Source of the DNA: Ruminococcus sp. YE71
GTDB taxonomy: Bacteria > Bacillota > Clostridia > Oscillospirales > Ruminococcaceae
DNA: 64,000 nt
Reading direction: 5' to 3'
Assembly: GCF_900119155.1 (NCBI RefSeq)
Contig: NZ_FPIR01000014.1
Span: 1 to 64,000, forward strand
Shown here: piece after piece, positions 34,384-43,483 of the stretch
How the letters are laid out: each line of letters starts with the position of its first letter
How positions within the stretch are numbered: the stretch's first letter is position 1
Position numbers and translations under genes: made by a program
The notes under the pieces: model-generated
Told to the model about the DNA's origin: nothing
The model's input: only the letters and a program-made list of their open reading frames with translations
Database searches by the model: none

Positions 34384-35154
34384 TTATTTTATTCCTGCGA
34401 GTTCTTCAAAGCTCAGTTTTCCGCCGAAAAGGTCAAGCGCCGAACCCACAGTAAAGTCAACTTTTCCGCCGCCGCATTTTCTCAGGAGCTCTATGTCCTC
34501 CATCGAAGCTATGCCGCCTGCGTAGGTGCATGGTATCGGCGAGCTGCCGCAGATACGTGCGACCTCCTCCTCGATGCCGTGCTGTTTGCCCTCAACATCC
34601 GCCGCGTGGACAAGGAATTCCGCGCAGCAGCCCGAGAGCTTTTCAAGGGTCTCCTCACAGAAGCGGAGTTCGGTCATTTTCTGCCAGCGGTCGGTGACGA
34701 CGAAATACTCGCCATCGGGGGTCTTTTTGCAGCTGAGGTCAAGGGTAAGATGTTCTTTCCCGACCAGAGCCGTGAGCTTTTCAAGCCGCTCCATGTTGGC
34801 TCTGCCGTCCTTGAAAACATAGCTCGTGACGATGACCTGTGAAGCACCCATTTCAAGGAACATCTGTGCGTTATCGGGGGTAACACCGCCTCCGAGCTGC
34901 AATCCGCCGCTGAAAGTGCCGAGCGCGCGCCTTGCCTGTTCGAGGTCGGCTTCGTAATGCTCGCTCCCGACAGGATTGAGGATTATCACATGGCCGCCCG
35001 ACAGACCGTAACGTCTGTACAGGTCGGCGTAGAAGGCGCCGTCCTGCTCGGAAACGAAATTATCCTTCGCGCTGTCGCCCTCGTCTCTGAGGGACGAGCC
35101 GACTATCTGCTTTACTCTGCCGTTATGTATGTCTATACATGGACGAAATCTCAT
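34384..35154 (-). CDS. hisA: HisA, eukaryote-type ProFAR isomerase
   Basis: The 256-residue TIM barrel starts MRFRPCIDIHNGRVKQIVGS, with Asp-Ile-His-Asn instead of the usual bacterial AIDLxxG, and has LQLGGGVTPDNAQMFLEMGA near 87 and TYAGGIASMEDIELL near 205. This is the branch shared with yeast HIS6 and plants and found in scattered bacteria. The enzyme isomerises ProFAR in histidine synthesis. No other his gene is nearby. It lies 14 bases downstream of the transglutaminase gene and may share its promoter. Confidence 0.85.
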   Translation of the reverse strand: MRFRPCIDIHNGRVKQIVGSSLRDEGDSAKDNFVSEQDGAFYADLYRRYGLSGGHVIILNPVGSEHYEADLEQARRALGTFSGGLQLGGGVTPDNAQMFLEMGASQVIVTSYVFKDGRANMERLEKLTALVGKEHLTLDLSCKKTPDGEYFVVTDRWQKMTELRFCEETLEKLSGCCAEFLVHAADVEGKQHGIEEEVARICGSSPIPCTYAGGIASMEDIELLRKCGGGKVDFTVGSALDLFGGKLSFEELAGIK

Positions 35155-35168
35155 ATTTCCACCTTGGT

Positions 35169-36230
35169 TCAGTTAATATATAGTACGACGTATTCTTCAT
35201 CATCTATTTTTGTCAGCTTCGAGCGAACAACGGGGTTGCGTGAACGCCCTGTGCCTTCTTTTAATAAAGCGACAACGTCTTCATTCCAGAACATCCATTC
35301 TTTCGTGAGACGGTATTTTCCTTCTATGACCGAGCTGTCGGTGATGTGCAGAACGGCAGTGTCGTAATTGCGCGAGACCGCATTATTGACCGCATCTGCG
35401 AGCTGTTCGATGCTTTCGAGCTCGGTGGCTTCACGTATCTCAAAGCTGTTCGCGAAACTCTCGGTCTGAGGGCAGTCCTCGGTCATGACGTGTCTTTCGG
35501 AAAGAAAATCGTAGGAAACATTGAACCACTCGTGAGTGATGGCTCTGCCCGTTTTGTCGGGAACAGGGTCGTCCCACGTTACGTCAACATAGTACCATGC
35601 ACCGTCGAGCTGAACTGCGTTCCATGCGTGTTCTTCATTCTCCACATCCGTCGAATGGATGAGGACGCACGGGATGCCGAGCATACTCATCATGAGCTGG
35701 AACGAAGTGCTGTAGCCCGCGCAGATAGCCTTTCCGAGAACGAGCGCTCCGTAGGGTTCGTCGCTGTGCTCTGTCCGCTTCGGGATGACGCGGAGTTCAC
35801 CCGGGTCGTAGGTACACTCGGCGATGAGCCAGTCATGAACTGCAAGCTCTTTCTGATAGTCGTCCATATCCTCAGTGACCACCTCGGAAATGACGCGCTC
35901 GGCTTTTTCAAGAGCCTCGGTCTCGAACTCATCGAGCCGCGAACGGTCTCCCGAACGGAAGGCGTCGAGCATCGGCGTGATGTCATACAAAGGCTCGAAT
36001 TCCTTCTTCTTAGCTTCTTCAATGTCAGATGAGGTGTCCTCAGCTGACGAAGAGTCCACGGAGGTTACGGCTTCGATCGTTGTAACTGTTTCGGCTGTGG
36101 TCACGGTCTCGGTTTCTGTAGTTTCTGTTTCTGTTTTGGTGACAGTTTTCTCCGAGCTGTCATCGGTTTTCTGGCCTGCACAGCCCGAGAGCATTATCAA
36201 AGCGGCGATGACCGCAGTTATTTTCTTCAT
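35169..36230 (-). CDS. transglutaminase-like lipoprotein
   Basis: The 353-residue protein has a lipobox (MLSGC, cysteine at 17), a Thr/Glu/Val-rich linker (about 30-75), and a transglutaminase-like core with the catalytic cysteine in GKAICAGYSTSFQLMM near 165, histidine in EEHAWNAVQL near 190 and aspartate in YVDVTWDD near 205. Such secreted domains act as proteases or cross-linkers of wall or peptide substrates. AAGGAG precedes the ATG at 36230. It has its own promoter. Confidence 0.85.
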   Translation of the reverse strand: MKKITAVIAALIMLSGCAGQKTDDSSEKTVTKTETETTETETVTTAETVTTIEAVTSVDSSSAEDTSSDIEEAKKKEFEPLYDITPMLDAFRSGDRSRLDEFETEALEKAERVISEVVTEDMDDYQKELAVHDWLIAECTYDPGELRVIPKRTEHSDEPYGALVLGKAICAGYSTSFQLMMSMLGIPCVLIHSTDVENEEHAWNAVQLDGAWYYVDVTWDDPVPDKTGRAITHEWFNVSYDFLSERHVMTEDCPQTESFANSFEIREATELESIEQLADAVNNAVSRNYDTAVLHITDSSVIEGKYRLTKEWMFWNEDVVALLKEGTGRSRNPVVRSKLTKIDDEEYVVLYIN

Positions 36231-36268
36231 CTGTTGCTCCTTATCCGTCAAAAAGGCGATATATGTTT

Positions 36269-36297
36269 ATTATACAGCATTTTTGCCGATGTGTCAA
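36269..36297 (-). promoter_or_regulatory. promoter of transglutaminase lipoprotein
   Basis: On the minus strand perfect TTGACA, 17 bases, TATAAT, about 39 bases before the ATG. Confidence 0.8.
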
Positions 36298-36342
36298 GTA
36301 AAATGACATAAAAAGATACTCCGACGGCCGTATTTTCTCGGA

Positions 36343-36372
36343 CAAAAACAGCTCCCGACGAACGGGAGCTGG
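36343..36372 (-). terminator. terminator after EAL gene
   Basis: CAGCTCCCG and CGGGAGCTG form a perfect 9-bp stem with a 5-base loop, followed on the minus strand by TTTTTGTCC. Confidence 0.9.
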
Positions 36373-36390
36373 AAAAATCACGGTATATCA

Positions 36391-38133
36391 TCAGTCAACA
36401 TAGCTGCGCTGTTCCCACTTCAGACCCTTGGAGCGCGTGTAGGCTCTGGTCTCGTTCATGGGCATCGGCTTTCCGAAGTAGAAGCCCTGTGCGCGTTCGC
36501 AGCCTATCTTTTTCAGGAACTCGAACTGTTCCTCGCTCTCAACGCCTTCGCAGAGGGGGTCGAGATTCATGTCTCTCGCACCGTTTACTATGTAGGTCAT
36601 GAGGGTTCCTGTCTTGGAATTGGTGGAAAGACTGCGCAGGAACAGAAGGTCGAGCTTGAGCACATCGAAATCGTACTCCGCGATGGTGTTCAGCGACGAA
36701 TAGCCGCTTCCGAAGTCATCGAGCCAGATATGGTAGCCCATCCTGCGCATACGATCACACTCGCTCTTGATGTAGCCGACGTTATCGTTCAGTGCGCTTT
36801 CGGTTATCTCGATGTCGAGCATGGCTCTGGGAATACCGTATTCGTGGCGTATCTCCTCAATGATCGCGAAGATATCACAAAGCTCGAAATCGAGACGGGA
36901 GATATTGATGGAAACGGGAACGGCAGGCTCGCCGTTCTCTATAAGACTGCGGAGATCGTCGCAGACCTTGCCGACAACGTATCTGTCGACCAGGTGTATG
37001 AGATGGAACTGTTCAAGAGTCTCGATGAAGTCCGAGGGCGACAGCAGACCGAACTTCTCATCCGACCAGCGGACGAGCGCTTCGTAGCCGCATATCTCCC
37101 CTGTCTCGACCCTGATGACAGGCTGATAGTAGACCTTTATATCCTCATGCTCGATCGCCTCGTCGATATGATCGACCACGTACTGCTGACGGCGGAGCTT
37201 CTCGCGGAGCATCTCGTCGTAGATGCAGAAGATAACATCGTGACGGCTCTTGATGCTGTTGCAGGCGAGCCTTGCGTGGTCGCAGGCAAGGCCTATCTCG
37301 GAGCTTCTGCCGTCGAGGAAGTACATTCCTGCCTTGATGCGGACTTTCTTGTTGGGGTCTTCCGAAAGCAGGAGCCGCTTGTAGACAGATTCGATCTTGA
37401 TGACTATCTCTTCGCGGGTGCCGTTGGCAAAGACGAAGAAGTGGTCGTCCGAGAAACGCGCTACCGTGCCGTCCTTGAACTCGTCGCGCAGGAGCTTTGC
37501 GAGGTCGCAGAGCAGTTCGTCGCCGAGCTTGAAGCCGTGGCGTTCGTTATAGAGCTTGAAATTCGGGATGTCAAAATAAACTATCGAGTAGTTCTTGCGG
37601 TAACTGTCGGGCGCGGAAAGGAGCATCTGCACCTTATAATAGAAGAAGGACATATTGAACAGCCCCGTGAGCCTGTCGGTCTCCTGATTCTGCGCGAGTA
37701 TCTCGGCTTCGGCATAGGAATTCCTGCTGCGGTTGAAGAACTCGTTCTTGTCAACGTCAACGATGAACACATAGAAATAGCCCTTTCCGCCGAGTCTGTG
37801 CAGAAGATGTCCGAAATCCTCGATATACCTTGTCTCGCCCTGCTTGTTAACGATGCGGTAGCGCACATAGTCGTGGCGCTTTTCGCCGAAGATCGTCTGA
37901 GCCTGTATCTCGTTCTCTATCTTGTGAAGATCATCGGGATGTACCATGCCCGTGAAAGAACCGCCGACGAATTCAAGGAATTCCTCATAGGTCTCACAGC
38001 CGTAGAGACGAACTACGTTCATATCCGCAAAAATGATATTTTCTTTTTCAGACGCTTCGTATACAAAAAAACCGCCGGGCAGCCCTTCGGGGATGATACC
38101 GCCCACATTCATATCCGAAACCTGAGCATTCAT
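36391..38133 (-). CDS. PAS - degenerate GGDEF - EAL phosphodiesterase
   Basis: The 580-residue cytoplasmic protein has a PAS-type sensor at about 15-135, a GGDEF domain at about 150-300 in which the active loop reads FSDDHF rather than GGDEF, and an EAL domain at about 320-560 with all key motifs: YEALVRW, EITES, DDFGSGYSS, LKLD and CEGVE. The EAL site looks complete, so it should hydrolyse c-di-GMP; the GGDEF part is probably only regulatory. GAGGAGG precedes the ATG. Together with the GGDEF protein at 7171 it gives the region both sides of c-di-GMP turnover. Confidence 0.88.
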   Translation of the reverse strand: MNAQVSDMNVGGIIPEGLPGGFFVYEASEKENIIFADMNVVRLYGCETYEEFLEFVGGSFTGMVHPDDLHKIENEIQAQTIFGEKRHDYVRYRIVNKQGETRYIEDFGHLLHRLGGKGYFYVFIVDVDKNEFFNRSRNSYAEAEILAQNQETDRLTGLFNMSFFYYKVQMLLSAPDSYRKNYSIVYFDIPNFKLYNERHGFKLGDELLCDLAKLLRDEFKDGTVARFSDDHFFVFANGTREEIVIKIESVYKRLLLSEDPNKKVRIKAGMYFLDGRSSEIGLACDHARLACNSIKSRHDVIFCIYDEMLREKLRRQQYVVDHIDEAIEHEDIKVYYQPVIRVETGEICGYEALVRWSDEKFGLLSPSDFIETLEQFHLIHLVDRYVVGKVCDDLRSLIENGEPAVPVSINISRLDFELCDIFAIIEEIRHEYGIPRAMLDIEITESALNDNVGYIKSECDRMRRMGYHIWLDDFGSGYSSLNTIAEYDFDVLKLDLLFLRSLSTNSKTGTLMTYIVNGARDMNLDPLCEGVESEEQFEFLKKIGCERAQGFYFGKPMPMNETRAYTRSKGLKWEQRSYVD

Positions 38134-38343
38134 ATAGAAGCCTCCTCTTTAAGCAATTATGAAATAAATTTTCCATTTAATTAACTTTTGTTTTAATTAT
38201 AGCACATTGTCAAATAAGGTGTGTGAATATTCTGTTAATGTTTGCACTGAAAATTCAAATAGTCGGTTTGTTTGGCAATATTGCAAAAAATAACACCGAA
38301 GGCATATCCTGACATTCGGATTTTCACGGCAGACGGCACACGA

Positions 38344-38373
38344 TTGACAAAACGCATGGCTCTGTGGTATAAT
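38344..38373 (+). promoter_or_regulatory. promoter of C39-like gene
   Basis: Perfect TTGACA, 18 bases, perfect TATAAT, 19 bases before the start codon. Confidence 0.75.
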
Positions 38374-38392
38374 TGTACAGAGGTGAAACGGC

Positions 38393-39166
38393 ATGAAAGA
38401 CGGCTTTTACATAGTATCGGGAAGCGAAAAAAAGGTTTATCTCCGTTCGGAATACGTTCGGGTCGGCAGCCGAAGCAGGCCGCTCTACGGCGGTAATCAG
38501 TCGGAATTCGGCGAGCTTATCGGGAAAACGGGCTGCGGACTTATCGCGATGGCGGATATCTCGCTGTACCTCTCGGGCAGGAACAGGCTCACGAAAGAAG
38601 AGTATCTGAAATATGTAAACGGGTTCAACAGCGACAACATCCGCCTCAGGATGCTGGGCGGCATCCTCGGCAGGAAGTTCGAGATATGCAGCATCGACGG
38701 CAGGAGCGGTAAGCTCCTGAAAGGATATTTTGCGCGGACAGGCAGCAAACTCACGGCGAAACTGATTCCCGTGCCGATGAGGCGCTCCGAGCGGAACGCT
38801 CCCCTGCCCGACCGCAGATGCTTCCGCATCATATCGAAAGCGCTCGCCGAGGACAAGCCCGTGATTCTCGGGGTGGGACCTTCAAAGAGCCACAAGCTGC
38901 CCCTGTACTCACGCGACAGCGCCGACCCCTGCCGCTTTCAGCGCACCAACTCGACCTCGAACCACTACGTCACCATCACGGGTGCGGTCGTCTGCAAGAA
39001 CGCCGACACGGGCAGGCAGATGGTGCTGTATCGGGTGTCATCCTGGGGGAAGAAGTACTTCATCGACGCGGAGGAGCTTTACGAACACATCACCGCCGAC
39101 CGCGGAATATACGGGCGTATCGTCGGGCGCGTCTCGAACGTGCTGACTGTCATACGCGAAAAATAA
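38393..39166 (+). CDS. C39-like/papain-fold cysteine peptidase-like protein
   Basis: The 257-residue protein has a cysteine at about residue 48 in IGKTGCGLIAMADISLYL, a histidine in STSNHYVTITGAVV near 193, and SSWGKKYFIDAEEL near 217, the Cys-His-Asn/Asp layout of C39-like or papain-fold peptidases. There is no signal peptide, so it should act inside the cell. The middle is rich in basic residues. No substrate or partner is visible in the neighbourhood. AGGTGA precedes the ATG. Confidence 0.6.
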   Translation: MKDGFYIVSGSEKKVYLRSEYVRVGSRSRPLYGGNQSEFGELIGKTGCGLIAMADISLYLSGRNRLTKEEYLKYVNGFNSDNIRLRMLGGILGRKFEICSIDGRSGKLLKGYFARTGSKLTAKLIPVPMRRSERNAPLPDRRCFRIISKALAEDKPVILGVGPSKSHKLPLYSRDSADPCRFQRTNSTSNHYVTITGAVVCKNADTGRQMVLYRVSSWGKKYFIDAEELYEHITADRGIYGRIVGRVSNVLTVIREK

Positions 39167-39205
39167 AAGAAGCAGTACATTTTTCTGTACTGCTTCTTTC
39201 TGTTT
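39167..39205. terminator. bidirectional terminator
   Basis: A perfect 13-bp stem (AAGAAGCAGTACA / TGTACTGCTTCTT) with a 6-base loop and T-rich tail on the plus strand separates the convergent C39-like and serine hydrolase genes. Confidence 0.85.
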
Positions 39206-41067
39206 CAGCAACCCCCGAATCGGTAGAGCTCGTAGAAAAGTATGGCTGCGATGGTGAGGATGTTGGCGGCGATGTTCAGGACGCAGAGGATGAACGCAAG
39301 CCTGCTCTTCCTGCCCTTTATAAGCGTCACCGCCGAGCCTGCCGCCGAGACCGCACAGACCCCGCCGCAGACCATCTGGATAACGCCGATGACCGTTCCT
39401 GCCGAGAGCGGTATGCCGCCAAAGTACTTATAGTAGATGACGAAGGATGAGAGCATCGAGAGCACCGAAACGAACCTTGCGGCGTGTCCCGCGCCTGACA
39501 GCGCCGAACCGATGACGGCTGTGTCCCTGTGGGCGCGTCTGAGTTTCAGGCGGATGCGGAGCATATAGCTCGCAGTCACCGCCACCAGCAGATAGAAGGT
39601 AAACAGCAGAAGTTTCGGCAGGTAGAAGCTGTCGCTCACCACGTCAACGGAAGTCGATTCGATGAGCGTCCTTCCGTCGGAGAGGGTCCTGACGCCCATG
39701 ACTGCCGCTTCGTCGCCGTTGGACATCTGCAAAAGTCCGCCGCCCATTTCGTCGAACTCGTGGGTGAACTGAACAGTCTGTAGCAGAGGGATGAATTTCA
39801 GCATACCCTTATGGGGCGCACGTGAAACGACAAAATGCCTGCCCGTAAGGTCTGCCGAGCCCTGTCTGCTGCCGTATTTGTCCGCCTGCAAATTTCCGAA
39901 CACCAGCGGATAGACGCCGCCGAGTATCCAGCCCGAGCTGAGACCTTCGTTCTGCATGACTACCGCACCGACCTTTGTTTCAGGGTCGAATTCGAGGTTC
40001 GCCTGTCCGAAGGGGGTCGCGCCCGAGTGACCGTATGTGCGTACTCCCCTCTCGAAGCAGAAGAATCCGTGCATGTTCACGGGCACATCAGAGTCGGCGT
40101 AGCTGTCGGTCGCCGTGAACATAGCCTGCTGTGTTTCGGGGCTTTTGAAGAGCGGCGCTTCGTCGCTGACAAGTGCCTGACCGTAGGTGATGAGGTCTGC
40201 GAGGGTGCCTGTCGCCGCTCCTGCGGGATACGCGCCTGCGTATTTGAGCTGATGACCGTTCTCGTAGCCCGATAAACCGCCGACGCTGACGCTCTTCATC
40301 TGACGGCGGCGTTCATAGACCCACTGATCATCGCTGTGGTCGGGCATGATGGATGTGTGTTCAAGACCCAGCGGCTCGAAGATGTTCTGACTGACGTACT
40401 CGCCGTAATCCATCCCCGACACGCACTCGATGACGCAGCCTGCCACCGCCGCACCGTAGTTTGAATAGGCAACTACCTCGCCAGGGCGGTGTACCTGTGC
40501 TGGCTCTATGCACTGCAAGGCTTCCTTCAGGGGCGGTATGGTCTCGCTGTCGGTGTACCATATCGCCCTTGTGGTCTCGCACCAGCCTGCGTTGTGGTTC
40601 ATGAGGTTCAGCATGGTTATAGGTTCGTCATAGCTGAGATGCTGAAAGAACCCCTCGGGGAGATACTCGCGGACGTCGCGTTCCAGGTCGAGTTTTCCCT
40701 CTTCCCACAGCTGCATGGCGCTGACCCATATCAGCGTCTTGGAGATGCTTCCCCACTCATAGACACAGTTCTCGTCGGTGGGGGTGTTCTCTTTGTAGTC
40801 TGTGTAGCCGAAGTATCCCGTGTAGATGACTTCATCGCCCCTGAACAGCCCCACCGAGACCGAGCCTTCTTCGGTAGATTCGATGTCACCGCTGATACAT
40901 TGGTCGGAGTATTCTTCGAGCTCCTTTGTGAACTCCCGAAGGGTCATGCCCGATGGGAGAATTATCTCCTCTTTCTTCACCTCATCGGCAAACGCGCTTG
41001 CAGAGCTGCCTGTCATAAGAACAGCCGCACAGAGAGCCGCCGAGATACGTTTTATGGTGTTTTTCAT
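39205..41067 (-). CDS. serine hydrolase, beta-lactamase/DD-peptidase class C fold, membrane-anchored
   Basis: The 620-residue protein has a signal peptide (cleavage near AFADE, 26), then a class C beta-lactamase-like domain at about 40-400: the SxxK motif in WGSISKTL near 110, YSNYG near 205 as the YxN motif, and a final HSGATPFG motif near 350. From about 480 on there are five hydrophobic segments that fix it in the membrane. Relatives are esterases, D-amino-acid peptidases and penicillin-binding-like proteins; real beta-lactamase action is not implied. GGAGGG precedes the ATG. Confidence 0.85.
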   Translation of the reverse strand: MKNTIKRISAALCAAVLMTGSSASAFADEVKKEEIILPSGMTLREFTKELEEYSDQCISGDIESTEEGSVSVGLFRGDEVIYTGYFGYTDYKENTPTDENCVYEWGSISKTLIWVSAMQLWEEGKLDLERDVREYLPEGFFQHLSYDEPITMLNLMNHNAGWCETTRAIWYTDSETIPPLKEALQCIEPAQVHRPGEVVAYSNYGAAVAGCVIECVSGMDYGEYVSQNIFEPLGLEHTSIMPDHSDDQWVYERRRQMKSVSVGGLSGYENGHQLKYAGAYPAGAATGTLADLITYGQALVSDEAPLFKSPETQQAMFTATDSYADSDVPVNMHGFFCFERGVRTYGHSGATPFGQANLEFDPETKVGAVVMQNEGLSSGWILGGVYPLVFGNLQADKYGSRQGSADLTGRHFVVSRAPHKGMLKFIPLLQTVQFTHEFDEMGGGLLQMSNGDEAAVMGVRTLSDGRTLIESTSVDVVSDSFYLPKLLLFTFYLLVAVTASYMLRIRLKLRRAHRDTAVIGSALSGAGHAARFVSVLSMLSSFVIYYKYFGGIPLSAGTVIGVIQMVCGGVCAVSAAGSAVTLIKGRKSRLAFILCVLNIAANILTIAAILFYELYRFGGC

Positions 41068-41079
41068 ATCAAGCCCTCC

Positions 41080-41877
41080 TTACATTTCCTTGTCGGTGTA
41101 TTCGATGAGCGTGCAGAAGTACTGGAACAGCGTTTCGGCGGCGCTTATGAAAAGCAGCAGAAAGCACAGCATGAAGCCGTCCCCCACCGATGCGAGCTGT
41201 CCTATCACCATAGCGATGACCGCTATCGCAGGGGCTATCGAGATCTGACCTGTCATTATCGAAAGAAAGAATATCATTATAACGATGGTGAACCCAAGAC
41301 CGACATAGTCACTTTTTTTCAGCTTTTTCGACTTGGACAGCGAAACATTCACGCCTATAGACTCGGGGTTCTTGAAGTAGTTGCGCAGAATCGAAGAACA
41401 CATGATGAACGACAGCGCGTTCATCGCAAAACAGGTAACAACGATGACTCCCGTCTTGGATAAGGAAGAGGAGAGCGCAGCTGTCAGCTTATCGAGTATA
41501 TCGTTATCATCTCCGATGACTTTAAGATATACTTTGAACTTGTATGAGACTAATGTAACGGCGAAGTTCGACAGACAGGTGACAAGATTCAGCGCGGCTG
41601 TGAACAGGTATCTTGCGTTGACGACGTCCCTGCGGGTCACGGGGAGAAGGCAGTAGAGCTTGTCGCAGTGATAGCGCTGTTCGTTTTGGAACAGCAGAGG
41701 GACTATGAGCAGCCCCGTTACGAGCGGAAGATACGAACCTACGAGCGGCGACACGAGAAATGCACCGAAAATACAGATACACCCCGTGACAGCCGCAAGC
41801 AATAAATTGCTTTTTTTGCTCCCCCTCATCGTGATGAGGTCGGCATTTATGATAGTTTTTATCTTATCTATCTGCAT
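41080..41877 (-). CDS. ABC-2 type transporter permease
   Basis: The 265-residue protein has about six transmembrane segments and belongs with small ABC-2 permeases encoded behind a GntR regulator and an ATPase. The motif ERYHCDKLYCLLPVTRRDVV is typical (short loop with LPV). AAGGAG precedes the ATG at 41877. It lies 12 bases after the related permease, and the two may form a heterodimeric membrane unit. Confidence 0.75.
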   Translation of the reverse strand: MQIDKIKTIINADLITMRGSKKSNLLLAAVTGCICIFGAFLVSPLVGSYLPLVTGLLIVPLLFQNEQRYHCDKLYCLLPVTRRDVVNARYLFTAALNLVTCLSNFAVTLVSYKFKVYLKVIGDDNDILDKLTAALSSSLSKTGVIVVTCFAMNALSFIMCSSILRNYFKNPESIGVNVSLSKSKKLKKSDYVGLGFTIVIMIFFLSIMTGQISIAPAIAVIAMVIGQLASVGDGFMLCFLLLFISAAETLFQYFCTLIEYTDKEM

Positions 41878-41889
41878 AAGTCTCACTCC

Positions 41890-42627
41890 TTACAGTTCAT
41901 TCTTTTCGAGCTTTGCGGCTGTCAGTTCGGCAAACAGCGCCGTCAGCCCGAACATCGCGGCGTTCGCGGTGAGGATGAACAGGATGACCCCCGCGGTGAA
42001 CGTTTCGGGCGGACGGAGCGAACTCAGGTCGATGACAGGCAAAACATCCCGCTCATTGAGGAACATGAACAGCCCTCCGAGAGCGAGCGGCGTGATTATC
42101 AGACCTGCGTAAACTTTGGTCTTGGCTTCCCTGCCGAAAACGCCCGACACCATCACCAGAAGCACCTGGTAGAGTTCGAGAAGGACAAATGCCGCAGTCA
42201 GCAGGCAGAATGCAAGAACAAGGTTGCCCGTATCGGTGTATTCGTTCTCTATCATCCTGCGGAAAGGGTCTTTAAAGGGAAGCAGTCTGCCGAGCTTCAT
42301 CGCAAAGGACAACAGGGTGAGCACCATACTGCCTGTCTCGCACAGAAAAAATACCGTGAGACTGTAGAAGAACTGTCCCCTGACCCTGTTTTTTCGCTCG
42401 ACGGGAAGGATACCGTACAGTTTGCTGTAGCAGCTCTGTTCCTCGACCGTGGGGATGAACGCCGTCAGGATCACAGCGACCAGCAGGGGCGCCGCGAATA
42501 TCTCTATCGGCGCTAAAAGGATGCCAAGTATCAGGAGGAACATCATCAATAACAGCATGGCGCCGTCTGTCAGGAACGGCAGACCTGTGTAAAGGTACAG
42601 CTTTATCATGTTAAGAATCTGTTTCAT
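41890..42627 (-). CDS. ABC-2 type transporter permease
   Basis: The 245-residue protein has six hydrophobic segments and the same loop type (EEQSCYSKLYGILPVERKNR) as the next gene, so the two permeases are paralogues. AAGGAGG precedes the ATG at 42627, which lies inside the 3' end of the ATPase gene (17-base overlap). Confidence 0.75.
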   Translation of the reverse strand: MKQILNMIKLYLYTGLPFLTDGAMLLLMMFLLILGILLAPIEIFAAPLLVAVILTAFIPTVEEQSCYSKLYGILPVERKNRVRGQFFYSLTVFFLCETGSMVLTLLSFAMKLGRLLPFKDPFRRMIENEYTDTGNLVLAFCLLTAAFVLLELYQVLLVMVSGVFGREAKTKVYAGLIITPLALGGLFMFLNERDVLPVIDLSSLRPPETFTAGVILFILTANAAMFGLTALFAELTAAKLEKNEL

Positions 42628-43480
42628 TCTTATCCTCCTTCGCGATGTAGACAAGTATCTCATCGATAGTCGCCTTTTCGTATTCGAGGGTGTCGGGAAG
42701 GGTTTTCAGCTCGGTGCGGTCTATAAGCGCGTCAAAACCGTTGCGGTACTTATGATAGCCTATGAGCTTCGGCTTCACGCTGTCGGGGATGTCGTCGGGG
42801 TCGCCTTTGAGGACGGCGAACTTCTCGGTGAGGTCGTCCTTCGTGCCCGTGAACCACACCCTGCCGTTGTTCAGGATGGTGACATAGTCGGCGATGCGCT
42901 CAACGTCGGCGGTGATGTGGGTGGAGAAGAGCACTCCCCTGTTCTCGTCCTCGATGAACTCGGCGAGGATATCGAGGAGCTCGTCGCGGGCGACGGGGTC
43001 AAGACCGCTGGTGGGCTCGTCGAGGATGATGAAGTCGGGCTTGTGGGCAAGGGCGACGGCTATCATGACCTTCATCTTCATGCCCTTCGAGAAATCGCCG
43101 ACCTTTTTGTTGTCGGGAAGGCCGAAGCGCTTTATCAGCTTCGCAAAGCAGTCGCTGTCCCAGTTCTTGTAGAAGGGCTTCAGCTGGCGCTCGATACGGC
43201 TGATGTTCAGATGCTCGCCGAGGTAAAGGCTGTCGAACACAACGCCGAGGCGTTCCTTTATCTCCACGGAATCCTCAACGCTGTCGAGCCCGAAAACGGA
43301 GATCTTTCCGCTGTCGGTCTTTGCCATGTTCAGTATCGAACGGATTGTGGTGGTCTTGCCCGAACCGTTCTGACCGACGAAGCCCATTATGTAGCCCCTC
43401 GGCAGGGAAAAGCTCACGTCTCTGAGGGAAAAGCCCTCATAGCTCTTGTTCAGACCGTTTATTTCAAGAATATTCTCCAT
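42611..43480 (-). CDS. ABC transporter ATP-binding protein
   Basis: The 289-residue ATPase has Walker A VGQNGSGKTTT near 40, the signature LSGGQ replaced by a divergent VGDFSKGMKMKV near 130, Walker B DFIILDEPTSGLDP near 150, and the H-loop FSTHI near 190. It is of the YhcH/CcmA exporter type. With the two permeases it should export an unknown compound, possibly an antimicrobial. It starts three bases after the GntR stop. Confidence 0.9.
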   Translation of the reverse strand: MENILEINGLNKSYEGFSLRDVSFSLPRGYIMGFVGQNGSGKTTTIRSILNMAKTDSGKISVFGLDSVEDSVEIKERLGVVFDSLYLGEHLNISRIERQLKPFYKNWDSDCFAKLIKRFGLPDNKKVGDFSKGMKMKVMIAVALAHKPDFIILDEPTSGLDPVARDELLDILAEFIEDENRGVLFSTHITADVERIADYVTILNNGRVWFTGTKDDLTEKFAVLKGDPDDIPDSVKPKLIGYHKYRNGFDALIDRTELKTLPDTLEYEKATIDEILVYIAKEDKNETDS

Positions 43481-43483
43481 AGT

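Noticed and set aside
36730..38184. 484-codon open frame antisense to the EAL gene
   Set aside because: It mirrors the codon periodicity of the real gene on the other strand, has no domain and no ribosome binding site. Similar long antisense frames at 7495-9078, 39529-41463 and 42608-43924 were rejected for the same reason.
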